Assembly: GCA_029783825.1 (NCBI GenBank)
Contig: JAREIK010000506.1
Span: 140,502 to 204,501, forward strand
Reading direction: 5' to 3'
From: Sapria himalayana
Lineage: Eukaryota; Streptophyta; Magnoliopsida; Malpighiales; Rafflesiaceae
Length of the DNA: 64,000 bases
Below the pieces are notes generated by a model that ran no database searches, had not been told where the DNA came from, and was given only the letters and a program-made list of their open reading frames with translations. This document shows, in pieces, positions 24,690 to 36,712 of this stretch; the stretch's first letter is position 1, and the number at the start of each line of letters is the position of its first letter. A program made the position numbers and the translations under genes.

Positions 24690-24835
24690 CAGTTGGATAT
24701 TTAGCTTTGTTGCTACTTCCATTTGCTTAAGATAGCCATGTTCGCTTACCTTGATTCAAAGAATATCTCATAAGTAGAAAAGTCTTTCATTCCAGTAGAG
24801 AAGATCAATCATATCCATTGTTCCTTCATGAGCAA
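22851..24835. other. Unassigned, less A+T-rich segment, possibly organelle-derived
   Basis: About 2 kb of sequence visibly richer in G+C than the right half of the window. It has no recognisable gene apart from a plastid-type 16S rRNA 3' end near 24657. The plus frame at 22768-23010 (80 residues) overlaps the Gypsy relic antisense and matches nothing I know. The texture resembles plant mitochondrial intergenic DNA, but that is an impression only. Confidence 0.4.
24657..24685 (+). rRNA. Fragment matching the 3' end of plastid-type 16S rRNA
   Basis: TGGAAGGTGCGGCTGGATCA followed by CCTCCTTTT is the highly conserved 3' terminus of bacterial/plastid 16S rRNA, including the anti-Shine-Dalgarno CCTCC. 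The bases on both sides do not continue the rRNA gene, so this is a tiny fragment of about 29 bases and not a functional gene. It most likely arrived with transferred plastid DNA, directly or through the mitochondrion. Confidence 0.72.
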
Positions 24836-24849
24836 GTTAGTTTACCTTG
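24836..24849. repeat. Left target-site duplication of LINE-3
   Basis: GTTAGTTTACCTTG, repeated exactly at 30452-30465 after the A-rich tail. With two ambiguous A residues the match is 16 bases. Confidence 0.93.
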
Positions 24850-24941
24850 TATAATATCAAGTATCCCACAAGATTATCCAAATATTACCCAAGAAGAAGG
24901 AACCCTGACAGAGACTAACTTGGGGATAGAGAATGATGTTA

Positions 24942-25380
24942 GCTTAAAAAAGGATGGGAGGAGGTAAAACACAAGAGAAAATATAAAAAAACATCTAAAA
25001 TAAGAATTGTATTGAAAGAAAAACTTGATGATTATGCGTGGATAGACGAGGATCTTTTGGATTTCCCTGAAGAAGATTCGGTAATTTTTAGTTGCCCTTC
25101 AAGTCACAAGGGTGATGTATCTCAAGACGAGCCTGAGGTGAAAGCAAAGGACGATATATATATTTATAATGAAGATTGGGGGAATCTTTCAAGAACCCAA
25201 TCCATGGAGGACCTAAAGCAAATGGTCATGGTGCTCGGAAAACAGGTAAAATATAATGAGATTAGGCATGAAATTCCTCACACTCCTAAAACAGTAAGAA
25301 ATATGAAAAAATATGCTAACATGTCTTATGAATCTAAGTGTACAACTCAAGCTCAAGCTAAATTAGTTTTTAATGGATAG
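24942..25380 (+). pseudogene. LINE-3 ORF1, C-terminal remnant
   Basis: An open frame from about 24942 to a TAG at 25378-25380, lacking the DUF4283 and zinc-knuckle parts because of the 5' truncation. It opens with GWEEVKHKRKYKK, a basic stretch, then an acidic region (DEDLLDFPEEDSV), and ends in the tail motif ESKCTTQAQAK shared with LINE-1 and LINE-2. Its last 8 bases overlap the ORF2 start (ATGGATAG). Confidence 0.8.
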
Positions 25381-28300
25381 ATGCCTATATTGGAATGTTA
25401 GGGGGGTAGCTAATAGCCCCACGATAAATAGATTAAGACTTTTAATTAAAGAACATAAAATTTCACTGATGATTATTGCAGAACCAATGGTCCTGCAAGA
25501 TCAACTAAATAAATATAGAGAAATTTTAGGATTTAATAAGACTTATGCTAACCTAAATAGTAAAATTTGGATTTTATGGCACAGTAAATTGAAAATTGAA
25601 TTAATAAAAGATACTGAACAAATAGTACATTTCAAATCAGATAAGAGCACAGATCAAATAATCTCAACAGTTTACGTAAAAAATGATAAACAATCTATGT
25701 TGGCTTTATGGGAAGAAATGAAAGATATAGCAAGTAGAAATTCACCTTGGATTATAGGAGGCGACTTTAACATAATTAGAAGCCCTCAAGAAAAGAAGGG
25801 TGGCAAACCACTGGATAAGGTAGCCATGAAACAATTTAATGACACAATAGCCATTACTAACCTAATGGAAATAGATTTCACTGGTTCGAGATATACCTGG
25901 TGCAATAATTGGAAAAAAAAGGAGTCATCTGGGCTCGACTAGATAGGATAATGTGTAACACAAAGTGGGTCACCTCACAAGGGATTACGAGACTTAGACA
26001 CCTAAATAGAACTTGCTCTGACCATAGCCCCCTGCTTATCACGATTCAAAGAAACCAGGGTAATCCATCTAATTTTAAATTTCAAAATATGTGGGTAAAG
26101 CATGCGAGTTTTGTAGGACTTGTCAGAGAGTCTTGGAAAGAACCAGCAGAGGGTAAACCGATGCAAGTTCTATCAATTAAACTTCTGAGGCTAAAAGCCT
26201 GTTTAAAAACATGGAATAAAGAGATTTTTGGGAAATTAAATCAGGAGCTAAAAAACTAGAAGAAAAAGTAGCCAAGCTGGAGCAAGATTTTGACTCCACT
26301 AATAATAATGAAACTCAGATAGAATTAAGTAAGGCTAAAGGAGAACTGAGATTGAAATTACACAATTTTTTTATAATATGGCGAAAATAAAATCTCAAAA
26401 AAATAAAATTAAAGGTCTAATAAATAAAGAAGGAAAATGGGTAGAAGATGAAAAGGAAATAGGAGCTCTCTTTAAAAATTTTTTTGAAAATCAACTATGT
26501 AGTCAGTCATGTAGGACAGATAATTCTCTAATGCAAGAGATTGGGGCGACCATTACGGAAGCTCAAAACCAATTAATGGAATTGATCCCAGAAGAACCAG
26601 AAGTTAAAGAGGCTGTCTTTAGTCTTGATAAAGATAGTGCAGCAGGACCTGATGGTTGGAACAATTATTTTTTTCAGGTAAACTAGAATACGATTAAAAC
26701 TGAGCTAGTCCCTACAATTGCAAGTTTTTTTATAGGTGTGGAAATCCCAAAATCATGGGTAAAATCTTTTATAGTATTAATTCCAAAAAAAGAATCACCA
26801 CAGAAATGTGAGGATTATAGACCAATAAGTTTATGTAATGCTATTTATAAAATATTGGCAAAAATATTACAAAATAGGCTAAGTTTAATTTTACCTTCAA
26901 TAATATCTCAGGAATAAATGGGCTTTGTTAAAAATAGATTAATGATTGAAAATATAAAACTTGCATCAGAAATGATGAAAGAAATAGGAGGTAAATCTAG
27001 AGGAAAAAACTTAGTGGTCAAACTAGATCTATCGAAAGCCTTCGATAGAGTGGAATGGGATACCCTTTGCTTTGTGTTAAGAAGGTTCGGCTTCTCTGAG
27101 CTGACCATAGATCTAATATATAGATGCATTTCAAGTACTTGGGTAAGAGTCATGGTAAATGGTAAGTTAAATGAGGAATTTAAACCAAATAAAAGTTTAG
27201 GGCAAGGGGATCTGTTATCCCCCCTTCTTTTTGATATCTATTTAGAACTATTAATACAAAACTTGAATAAGAAAATATCCGAAGGTAAAATAATGTCATT
27301 CAGACAACCAAGGAATACACCCAGAATAGGCTGTTTAGCTTACGCAGATGACCTTATAATATTTACTAATGCTAGATTAAGTCTTTAATGAATCTTATGG
27401 ATCTTCTTCAAATATTTGAAAAAGAGACCGGCCAAATGGTTAATAAAAGTAAATGTCAGTTCATGCTTGCTAAAAATGCAAAATTAAAGTTAGTAGATAA
27501 ATTAAAAAATATTACAGGTTTTGCAGAAATTAAAGGGGCATTAATGTATTTAGGTTGTCCGATATATGAGGGGAGGTTGAAGGGAGAATATCTAATTTAC
27601 CTTCAAGACAAGATAAGAAAGAAAATAGCAGGATGGAAAGAAGAGCTCCTGGGATTTGGGGGGAGGATTACGCTGCTTTCACATGTATTACAAAGCACGC
27701 TAACACACATTTTATCAGTAATACATCCCCCTAAAAAATTTATTAAAAAACTCGAATCAGAAATGGCTAACTTCTTATGGGGTAAAAAACAAGGCAGAAA
27801 TAAACTACACTGGAAGAACTGGAAAAGTATCTGTTATCTGAAAGAGGAAGCAGGATTAGGTCTAATGAGCCTCCAGGACTTGGTAGCTGCCTGGGACTGT
27901 AAAAGCTAGTGGAGACTTAAAGAAAGCAATAATCGTTGGGCTAAATTTATGCGGGCAAGATATTTAGATAATAAGAATAAGACCACTAAGAAAGCTTCGA
28001 ACAGCTGGAAGTCAATGGAAAAATAAAAAGAGATAGTAGACTCATACTCTATACTAAAGAAGAGTGACTGGAAATGGACGTTAACACCACAAGAAAATTT
28101 TTCCCTCAAGTCGGCAAAAGATTTGGTCAGAAAGAAAAAACCGGCTCAAACTCTATTTAAATAGGTATGGCAAGAAAACATCCCGCAAAAAATGCGCTCC
28201 TTCACATGGAAGGCTTTAATGAATGCTATACCGGTAGATAGAAATATACAAAAGAAAGGAATAAACATGGCATCAAGATGTGAATGTTGTTCACAAGCGG

Positions 28301-29214
28301 TTGAAACAACTGATCATTTGCTTTCTAATGGACCCATCGCAGCAGAAATATGGAGAGAGATGGAAGGGGGAAAAAGAATATGTAAAATAGATGATGGATT
28401 AATAGATAAAGTTAAAAAATGGGAAAAAGAACACACGAAAAGCCCCACCAGGAAATGGCTTAATCAGAAACTGCCGCATCTAATTATTTGGTGCATATGG
28501 AAATCTCGAAACAAAAGTAAATTTGAAAATATAAGGATGAATTTAACAGAAATTATAAAAGATATTAGAAAGGAGATATGTAATATATCAATAATAAAAC
28601 CGATAGTTATACAGGAAATGAAACAAGAAAAGAAGCTTGAGAAAGAATGGGATCTCACATACAAAGTTTTAAAATAGCAATGGGCTAAATGTATACAGTG
28701 GAATGCTCCGCCGGTTGGTAAACTCTCACTTAATACGGATGGGAGTTTTAGCAGGGACACTAGAATAGCAGGAGGAGGCGGGGTAATAAGAGATCATACA
28801 GGGACAGTACAGAGAGCTTTCACCAGATCTAGTAGAGCCTCCTCAGCTTTAGAATCAGAAATTAGAGCATTAAAATCAGGATTAGAGATATGTAAGCAGC
28901 TAAACTTTAAAAACATTGAAGTTCAGGTAGATTCAAAATTATTAGTTGATACAGTAATCAATAAGAAAATATTATGGAGGTATGAAGAGGATCTAGAAGT
29001 AATTCTTAGTCTTTTGGACGAACTGAAGGCCTCAATAATACATATATATAGAGAAGCTAATAATCTAGCGGACAGTCTATCTAAAATAGGCACCACCAGA
29101 GGAGATATAGAATATAATGAGAAATTCATGCCAAATAAACTAAAGGGAATAGCATGTTTAGATAAAATGGGTTTTCCTTATATTAGAACAAATAAACAGA
29201 CCATGAAGGTATGA
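25373..29214 (+). pseudogene. LINE-3 ORF2: endonuclease, reverse transcriptase, RNase H polyprotein (few lesions)
   Basis: Starts at the ATG 25373 (MDRCLYWNVRGVAN). Endonuclease: GGDFNIIRS near 25760, an A(8)-run frameshift at about 25913-25920, RLDRIMCN, and an intact CSDHSPLLI near 26020. RT: GPDGWNNYFF, a TAG near 26685, YRPISLCN near 26820, KLDLSKAFDRVEWD near 27018-27060, GQGDLLSPLLFDIY, and an intact YADD at 27341-27352. The frame then shifts at 27388 into the thumb region (to 27909). Zinc-binding region: CECCSQAVETTDHLL near 28280-28322. RNase H is uninterrupted from 28678 to the TGA at 29212-29214 and keeps NTDGS, ESEIRAL, VDSKLL and NLAD. A single TAG at 28675-28677 separates it from the upstream frame. 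Inactive as it stands. Confidence 0.94.
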
Positions 29215-29410
29215 CAAAGTCTCATCTTTCTGCTGGATTGTGCGGGAATTCACCATTGCAGAGAATTTCTGTCTCACGATTACATACATATTAACTCTAC
29301 TTTTTAGCAGAATAATGAGTATCTTAAAAAATGTATCTTGACTTCCTTTGCAGGATGTTAAGAAGAATAATAGGGTATAAATGAAGGAGATCCCATTGTA
29401 GGATGTGTTA

Positions 29411-29430
29411 ATTCTGCATTTCGGCAGAAT
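29411..29430. repeat. Hairpin motif, copy 1, in LINE-3 3' UTR
   Basis: ATTCTGCATTTCGGCAGAAT folds as a 7-bp stem (ATTCTGC/GCAGAAT) with a 6-base loop. It is identical to copy 2 exactly 100 bases downstream. Confidence 0.85.
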
Positions 29431-29510
29431 AGTGCATAGCTAAAATGTAAGGGTGTCAAAATAATATGTATGTAATTTAGAAATTCTGCATATCAAAAAA
29501 ATATGTGCTA

Positions 29511-29530
29511 ATTCTGCATTTCGGCAGAAT
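29511..29530. repeat. Hairpin motif, copy 2, in LINE-3 3' UTR
   Basis: The same 20 bases as copy 1; here the stem extends to 8 bp with A at 29510 and T at 29531. Confidence 0.85.
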
Positions 29531-30451
29531 TCGATATTCTCTTTAGAAAGGATGTACTTTGACTTTCCTTGCAGGACAATATGTATTCTGTCTTTTTCTT
29601 GCAGAATGTTAAAGAGGAGAAATCGACAATTCTGTGGAGCTTTAGTCTTATGTTGTATAAGTTTAATCAAGGATAAGAGTAATAGTGTGTCTAGATCTAG
29701 TAGGCACGGTCGTTTTTTGTTTTCTCTTTGGTTTTGTTATAGGATCGGAAGTGTATAAACGAGGAAGGAAGACGGCTGGAAACTTGTGAAGAAAAGAGCC
29801 AAACGCACGGGGAAGAGAAGAGATAGAGACCAGACCACATGGGCAGCACTACCCCATATGCTGACTAAAACTGCCTCCAGTGTTGTTGCTGCTGCTAAAG
29901 AGCCTCCAGTGCTACTGCTACTGCTGCCTTGAAGAAAAGAGCCTTCAGTGCTGCTGCTAAAACTGCCTCCACACAGATGTAGAGACAATATCAAATAAAT
30001 GAGTACATGTCATGGAAAACCTGCATGAACAAAAATTAGGATGATGGGAGAATAAAGAAGCTGGGGAAAGTCTGCTGCTGTCTGTTGCTGCCATATGCGA
30101 AGTCTGTTGTTGCCATGGGAGAACAAAAATTTACACAGTGCATATACCCATGTAGAGAGCACTCTATTGCTGCCATGAGTCCACCCGCTGCTGAGATGAA
30201 TATACCTGCTGGTGTGAAAAGTCTACCTACTGTTCATTGTTATATAATAATGAAGAATCACAAAGAGAGCGGCTTCTGTCATAGTTAATCTTAAATAAGG
30301 ATAATTCTCTATATTTTGGGCTAGGGAATTTCCCTGTAAATGGAATGTCTTATAAATAGCTTTCTTAGGTTGTAAAGGTTTTCCTCCGCCTACAAGTGAG
30401 GGGTTTGTTTTCTTTAATAAATGATAAAAGCCTTTTTTTTTTAAAAAAAAA

Positions 30452-30465
30452 GTTAGTTTACCTTG
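30452..30465. repeat. Right target-site duplication of LINE-3
   Basis: GTTAGTTTACCTTG, identical to 24836-24849. Confidence 0.93.
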
Positions 30466-32740
30466 ACTAGAATAAGAGGTAACTAGAATAAGAAAGAGTA
30501 TATGAATGAAACAAAGAACAGAAAATTGTCTATGCCCCAAAAAGTGTATTCGCATGTTAGAAGAATTCTAAGAGAGTCAAGGTGTGCAAAGCTTTTCCTA
30601 TGACTAAGCAAGTACTCCTAAAGAGAAGTAGTTTGTTAGATGAATCCACTATTTTTCATGCTGTGTAAGTAGACTCTTTCTTATTATTTAGCCCCACCCG
30701 AGTGGGTGCAAGGTGAAGAGATAACTATAGATAAGATACTAATAAGACTAACTACATGATTAGCTTCTAGTGTGTATGCTTGTGATCTAGTTCTATAACT
30801 TGCTTCAATGTGAGCTAGGATTATATTCCAAGGCAACAATCACTCGAACAATAAGAAAGAGGGAAGAGGGATTTCACCTCTAAATCTCTTATAACCATAG
30901 TGAATTTTTTAGGGAAGGTAGGGAAACATTACATTCATTAGAGCAAGTGCGCCAGTGAGTTACTTATGAAGTGTAGGTAAGAGTATTTTCCAACCATTGG
31001 AAGTTCTCATTCAGACACCAGGAGTTCTTATTATCTTAATTGAGGTGGAGTAGCTTTTGATGTCGTAAAAACCTTCCCAAATTCTATTAATTCAGCCGAA
31101 CCAATTGAAGCACTCAAATTTGAGCACATAGATCTTTTTCTGGGCCTATCTAATAGCATATCTTGAAGTGATTTGATATCTAATAATTACATCTTTTCTG
31201 GTATATTTGTTGGCGCTCTAGCTCTATAAAAATGAGTCGTAGTTCTAGTGAATGCTTATTGATTTTGAATGCCCATCCCTTCCCCTATTAGCATTTTCGA
31301 CTTCTCTTTCATATGTTATGTAGTCGTTTAAACAAAGAAGGAAAATCCAGCTAAATAGTTAGAATAACTAGTTTTAGGTTTTGGTTCTCGAGTAGTTGAA
31401 TTTGAAATGAAAAAGGCACATTATCTTTTTTAGCTCGTTCTAGTTGGTTGTTTTTCCCTCTTTTTTGGTAAAATAAGATAGTTATTCTATATTTAAAGCA
31501 AAAGATATAGATATATCGGCAATTCTTGTTATAAGTCCCTAACAATGGTAGTTGTAGTGGAGGTTTTAGTTATTATGAGCAGTAATTTGGAAAGCCTTTT
31601 TTTTAAATCAGTTTTATGCATATTTTCCAATAGGGTTCGCGGGAAAGCTAGAAAACCCATTACTTTACATTAGTCCATGTTTCTGGTATGATTTATAGAT
31701 AGTAGTCATCTTTGGCTCCCCTTTGAATAATTTTTTTATTAACTAATTTTCTCTCATCCAATAGGATATTCCCAACTGTGGTTCCATCTGGTTTCTGTTC
31801 CTATCGATAGAGCTTAGGTAGTAAGAGTTTCCACGGATAGTCATTTCTAGTCTAAGGCTTATGCCTTACAGTCATCTTCTTCCATCCTGCTAGAAAAAGG
31901 TACTTCAATCAAGTGTGAGGACAGCAAATCCATTGTAATGATATATTCTAGCTATCCAGTGAGAGAGTGAGTTAGTTCAATTAAATGCTCTACTCGGCCT
32001 CTGCCCCTGGGCCTTGCTCTCCTTAAAAAAGATTCTTTTTATCATATAACTAGATGGAGAATTTCGAATAGGTTTTCTGGACCTTCAGATTCGATAATAG
32101 ATATTGGGGTAAGGTCAAGGTAAAACTCTTTCATTCTAGTGAAAAGGCAAACACATCCATTTGCACTTTACTATACTTCGTATTTGATAATATTAAAATG
32201 AGAAGAAGGAAGTATATATTAATAGTCTATTTATACTAATAGAAAATAGAATACTCCAAAAAATCTAGATTCCCCATCAAACACTTTCCTATTCATAAGG
32301 CTTCTACTTTTGAAACACTAGAAAACTGAGTTCTTGCAACAATTTCATCTGCTGTAAGACCTGGGGTTCGGGCCTCCATTAAAAATGGCTGCAACTAGCA
32401 TCCTTGAATTCATCAGCTCCTCTGCAATTCTAGAACATTATATTCATAGGGAAGACCCTAAGAGATTTTTAGCTCAAAGCCCATGGTGGGTACTGCCCCT
32501 CTGTTTGGCCCATTCACTTTTTTTGTCTAGTAAAATCATTGAGTTCAAATCAAGAAACTTAAAATAAACAATCAGCAACCCTCCTTCATTTCGAGAGGCA
32601 ACAAATAGAAAAGTGAATGCCATCCAAAAACTAGATTGAATTTATCCTATTGAATCAAAGTAGTCCGCTCTCTATTCGATGGAGTTGTGTTGTTTTAACC
32701 ATGGTCTAAGAGAGTATTGTTAAAAAAAATAAAGAAAATA
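30466..32740. other. Unassigned segment, continuation of 22851-24835
   Basis: Before LINE-3 inserted this was contiguous with the sequence left of 24850 and has the same look. The 60-residue frame at 32385-32567 (MAATSILEF start) is the longest plausible frame but matches no family I recognise. No tRNA cloverleaf or rRNA segment was seen. Confidence 0.4.
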
Positions 32741-32761
32741 CATTTATATAATGAGGACATT

Positions 32762-33025
32762 GAGAAACAAAGCCATTAAAAAGAGCAAGCTAAGAAACAT
32801 ATATGTGAGCAATTTGATTATGCAAACAAAGATAACCCTTATGCAAAATGCTTAAAGCAAGGAAAGCATATTAGGCATAGCGATAGTATTTATTAGCATT
32901 ATAGGGTCTTAGAATTAGAAAATAAGCACCACAAAATGTCATTAGAAATTAATAAGTTGGAAATTTATTGTGCAAGCACTCATATAGAAATTGATTATGG
33001 AGAATACGAGTTAGTAGCCTATTGA
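32762..33025 (+). other. Unrecognised coding-like relic
   Basis: A plus-strand frame of 88 codons with only two internal stops before a TGA at 33023-33025, surprisingly open for A+T-rich DNA. Its text is mostly charged, with segments such as KDNPYAKCLKQGKHIRHSD and LELENKHHKMSLEINKLEIY that look like a coiled coil. I do not recognise the family. It ends about 100 bases from the Copia integrase relic, but on the opposite strand. Confidence 0.35.
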
Positions 33026-33119
33026 TTAAATAAATACCAAATTGGAAAGCATAGGACCAAACATAAATAGCGAGGAAGCTTAGGCTAAAAGGGACAATCC
33101 AACATCTACAACATGATGA

Positions 33120-34720
33120 TTATTTTTTCACAACTCTCCCATTTTTATTGTGGAGTGGTTGTACATGACTGCCTATGGATAATATCTTGGTCTTTTAGAA
33201 ATTCACACAATTTTAGTATCTGATTGGGTTTCAAGAAATTGTTTGAACCATTTAAACATAGTGAAGGCCTCATATTTTTTCATGCAAAAAATAAAATCAA
33301 ATGAACCACATGTGAGGATCAATAAAGAAATGTTTCACTCTAGTTACTAAAGTTAGTGGTGAAGGTCCCTAAAAATTAAAATTTGCTAATTAATTTTTTG
33401 TAAGCATGATAAATCAAGTTTTCAAAAAGTAATATATGGTTCATGGCCATTGGTGATGCAACACAAAATTCAGAAATAAGTTTACAGTTAACATTAAGTT
33501 ACATAGTTGCATAACATTATGAAGAATGAGAAGAATCGATTGCCTAAACAATTGTTCCTAGAATATGGTCTTGAAATTGAGTGTGGTAAGCTTGAATTTG
33601 ACTGCTTACACAAGGTTGAGATGATTGATTGGATATTCTTATTAAAAGTAATTTGTAAAGATCATCATCAAGAAGACAATGGAGAAGATTTTTTTAAAAT
33701 GATAATCCTTTATGAGAAATAAATTTTGGTGAACCCATCACTGAATAATTATGTAGAGATTTCTAGTTAATGGAAAATATGGTTTTAGTTTGAAATGCTA
33801 TAATGAATTTTAACACAATGTTAAATTTTAGAGATTTGAATAGTCTCATCATTTTGCATCTTCACCCATTCTTCACCAAGAAAAGGTTCCAAGTTGTCCA
33901 CATTTGAATGATCAAGTGTTAAATGATGTGTGGCATCTGATTCAGGGAATCGAGGAGTGTCACTTGATGTTTATTCATAAAATTTCTAGTAATAATGTCC
34001 ATCACAATGTCAAAGGCATTAGTTGACTGGACCTTTAAATTGTGCAATTTGGTTGAATTTCAATAAGATTTTGGTTGCTATTGCAAGTATGGTCGATGCA
34101 ATTATTTAATGTTGAGTGACCCAAATTATTAGAAATCTTACATTATATGAGAATTGGCTGGCCATAGAATTTTAGTGGGAATTATGGCTTTCCTAATATA
34201 CTAAGATCATCATTATGTGACCTTAGTAAATGCTGAGTTTGAGTTAGATTTAACCATAAGTGGTCACCAAGTTTCTTGTTCCTCAATATGGTATTTGTGA
34301 TTTATGAAAAGGTTTTGGATCTATCAGATGTTGTATTGAATACCAAAACTATGAGATTGTAATCATACCACGAATCCTCTTAAGGTGAATTACATTTTAT
34401 CTATGTAATAAAATGGTTATCTAATAGTAATGAATCTATCATTCAAAACTATCCTTAAGATGATTTACATAGTTAGTAAAAGCCAAGCTATCTTTTTAAT
34501 ATACATAAGTTGGGTTTCCAAATGCAAAATGTTGAAGATTATGTCTAATTAATATATCGGGATCGGAGAGATTCACATGTCCAATGCAAAATTCAAGCCA
34601 ACAATGTAATTCATCATGCTTTTAGTGAGAGATGAGAAAACCAACTCATAATAATCATGATGAGATGCCTCCACTATGTGAACTTGGAATTCAAATGTTG
34701 GTGCCCTAGATCTTGAAATT
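33120..34720 (-). pseudogene. Ty1/Copia gag-pol relic (gag, zinc knuckle, protease, integrase)
   Basis: Read on the minus strand, Copia landmarks appear in the canonical order. A gag-like segment is near 34560-34640 (SSLTKSMMNYIVGLN). A decayed zinc knuckle lies near 34095-34140 (CKIS..LGHSTLNNC; the second Cys is Ser). The protease region at 33918-33944 reads ESDATHHLT where active elements have DSGATHH. A pre-integrase stretch is near 33520-33700. Integrase is at about 33130-33345, with HFFIDPHMW, EAFTMFKWFKQFLETQ and IIHRQSCTTTPQ, then KWES in place of QNGVAE. Reverse transcriptase and RNase H are absent, so it is truncated on the 3' side. Many stops and frameshifts. No LTRs recognised. 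The plus-strand frame at 33507-33722 is its shadow. Confidence 0.78.
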
Positions 34721-36712
34721 GCCAAGGAAAATACATTGAGCCATCGATATACACTTCAAAACTATTATGATTATGATTTCATCATTTAGGTATTCCAAAT
34801 AAAGTAGTTTTTTTTTTTTCATTTTTTTTATTGGTAGTTAGTTGTACCAAGCTTGACATAAACTCGTCAATTTGTGGTGGTGAAAGCTTGGATTGATAGT
34901 GCATGTTGATTTTAAGGTCCTATAATTAGATGATTTTGATTTGTTTGATAGAGGATCAATGTTGCTTGAGATTCTAGATTTAAACTCCATTGAACAAGGA
35001 GGAAGGGAGCTGAGATATTCTAAAATTAAAAAAAAAAGTAAAAGAACAAAAAATTAAAAGAAAATGGAGCACTTGAAAAATTGAAGAGATGTTAGCCACG
35101 TCAACAAACAAACTCAAACACACTAAAAAAACAGTTAGGAAAAAATACTAACATATTTTGTAGTAAAGAATAGCTATCCACCTGGTAGGTAAAAACAAAA
35201 AGACCATGAGTCTTGATATTCTTTGATATTGTTGAATGTGAATGAGATCATTATAAATATGATCAATTCTTACAAAATTGATATTATTCAATGACTATCT
35301 AATCATAATTAAATAAATGGACATAATTATCAAATTAAATTCAAAAGCAATTTTATGACTGGAATGAAATCATTTTTATTGATGCATTTTAAAAATTATG
35401 TTATAATATTTAATAAAAAGCTGAATGATTTAGAACAGAAATGAAATTTACTTAAACAAGATATTAGAAACAACCAATCACCAAATAATAAGTGATATTT
35501 GTACTTCATAAGTGCATATGATGAAAATGAGAGTAGATATTTGTACTTCATAATGATGATTTCAAAAAGTGAGGTCTAAAATGAATTGATTCAAATAACA
35601 TCCTACCATCTCAATGACAACAATGGGCAAAGAATATCAAACATACATCCCCTTCCACAACAATAAATAAATTAAATAATATATCAATAGAGACAAGGGT
35701 CAAACCAAGATAATTAATAAAAAAATCATGATCATAATAACCATAAAAATAAATAAAAAATATATTATTAATTTCAAAAATAAAATAAAATATGTGTGAT
35801 ACATTATTAAGTCTCATATTATATATAACAAAAATAGATACTAACATTTATTTTAAAATACATTTTGTGTGAGATTTAAATTATATAATTGAAGTTTATG
35901 GCATTGTCATTATTTATTCCACACAACTTGAATTCATTAATCAAACTTTTTTAAAAGTGAAAATTTATAAATTAAATCAAGAAAATTTGTGGTTTCTTTA
36001 ATAATATGGAATTTGATGAAACAATGTATGATTTAAAGAATCATAAGGGTGAAGCTTAAAATTGATTCTATATCTTTATTTTATTTTGGGTTTTTTGTGT
36101 TCTTTAGAAAATCTAAATTCATTTACTTTTCAAGGTTGATTTTAATTTTAGTACTACTAGGGGATATATCTCAGCTTGAATAGGTGGACCACATTTCACA
36201 ATTTGAATTTTGGTCATACATTTATTTTAATTTTAGACATGTATTTTTGTAAATATGTCTTTATTTTATGCAAAAATAGGGAAATACATGACAAAGTAAA
36301 ATGTTATTCTCATATATAAATATCAAAGTCAAAGAATATATGATGAAAAATAATGATTTTTTTTATGTTGAGTAATTATATGTTTAATTATTTTGTTTTT
36401 ATTCCTTTTATATTTACTTGTAATGTAGTATGTTAAGATGGTTACAATGATTTGACAATAATTACTTGGAATCAAAAGGTTTGAACTAACTATTTCATGA
36501 CCATTGATACACACATCATTTTAGAACTTGGTGGAAAGTGAAGGTTTGACTTGATCCAAAATTGAGTAGAAGTTGTTTTACATTGTCTATGTTGATTTAT
36601 ATGGGGTTTCCAAGACAACATTATAAGTTTGTTTATGGGCTCATACTTATTTGTGATAACACAAATTTTGCTTTCAGAATTTTTTTTTTTTTGAGTTTTA
36701 TTACAAAACTTT
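34721..36712. other. A+T-rich sequence without recognised genes
   Basis: Very A+T-rich, with poly(T) and poly(A) patches (34809-34830, 36680-36694) and a small direct repeat (GATATTTGTACTTCATA near 35493 and 35535). Short frames here show no family motif. I see nothing else to report. Confidence 0.5.

Larger units (their letters stand above)
24850..30451 (+). mobile_element. LINE-3, 5'-truncated L1-type retrotransposon
   Basis: A 5.6-kb plus-strand LINE bounded by a 14-16-bp duplication. Its 5' end falls inside ORF1, a typical outcome of incomplete reverse transcription. It has the C-terminal part of ORF1, an almost complete ORF2 and a 1.2-kb 3' UTR that ends TTTAATAAATGATAAAAGCC, T(10), A(9). 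This end differs from LINE-1 and LINE-2, so it belongs to another subfamily. It has fewer lesions than the other two copies, which suggests it is the youngest of the three. Confidence 0.93.
29215..30451 (+). other. LINE-3 3' UTR and tail
   Basis: Non-coding sequence after ORF2. It contains two copies of a 20-base hairpin motif, several loose GCAGAAT/ATTCTGC half-sites, CTGCTGCTG-rich stretches around 29880-29960, and the terminal A-rich tail. Small frames on either strand here (for example 30223-30555 minus) have no support. Confidence 0.8.

Noticed and set aside
29860..29970. CTG/CAG-rich stretch as a possible coding polyglutamine or polyalanine tract
   Set aside because: It is within the LINE-3 3' UTR, interrupted by stops in every frame.
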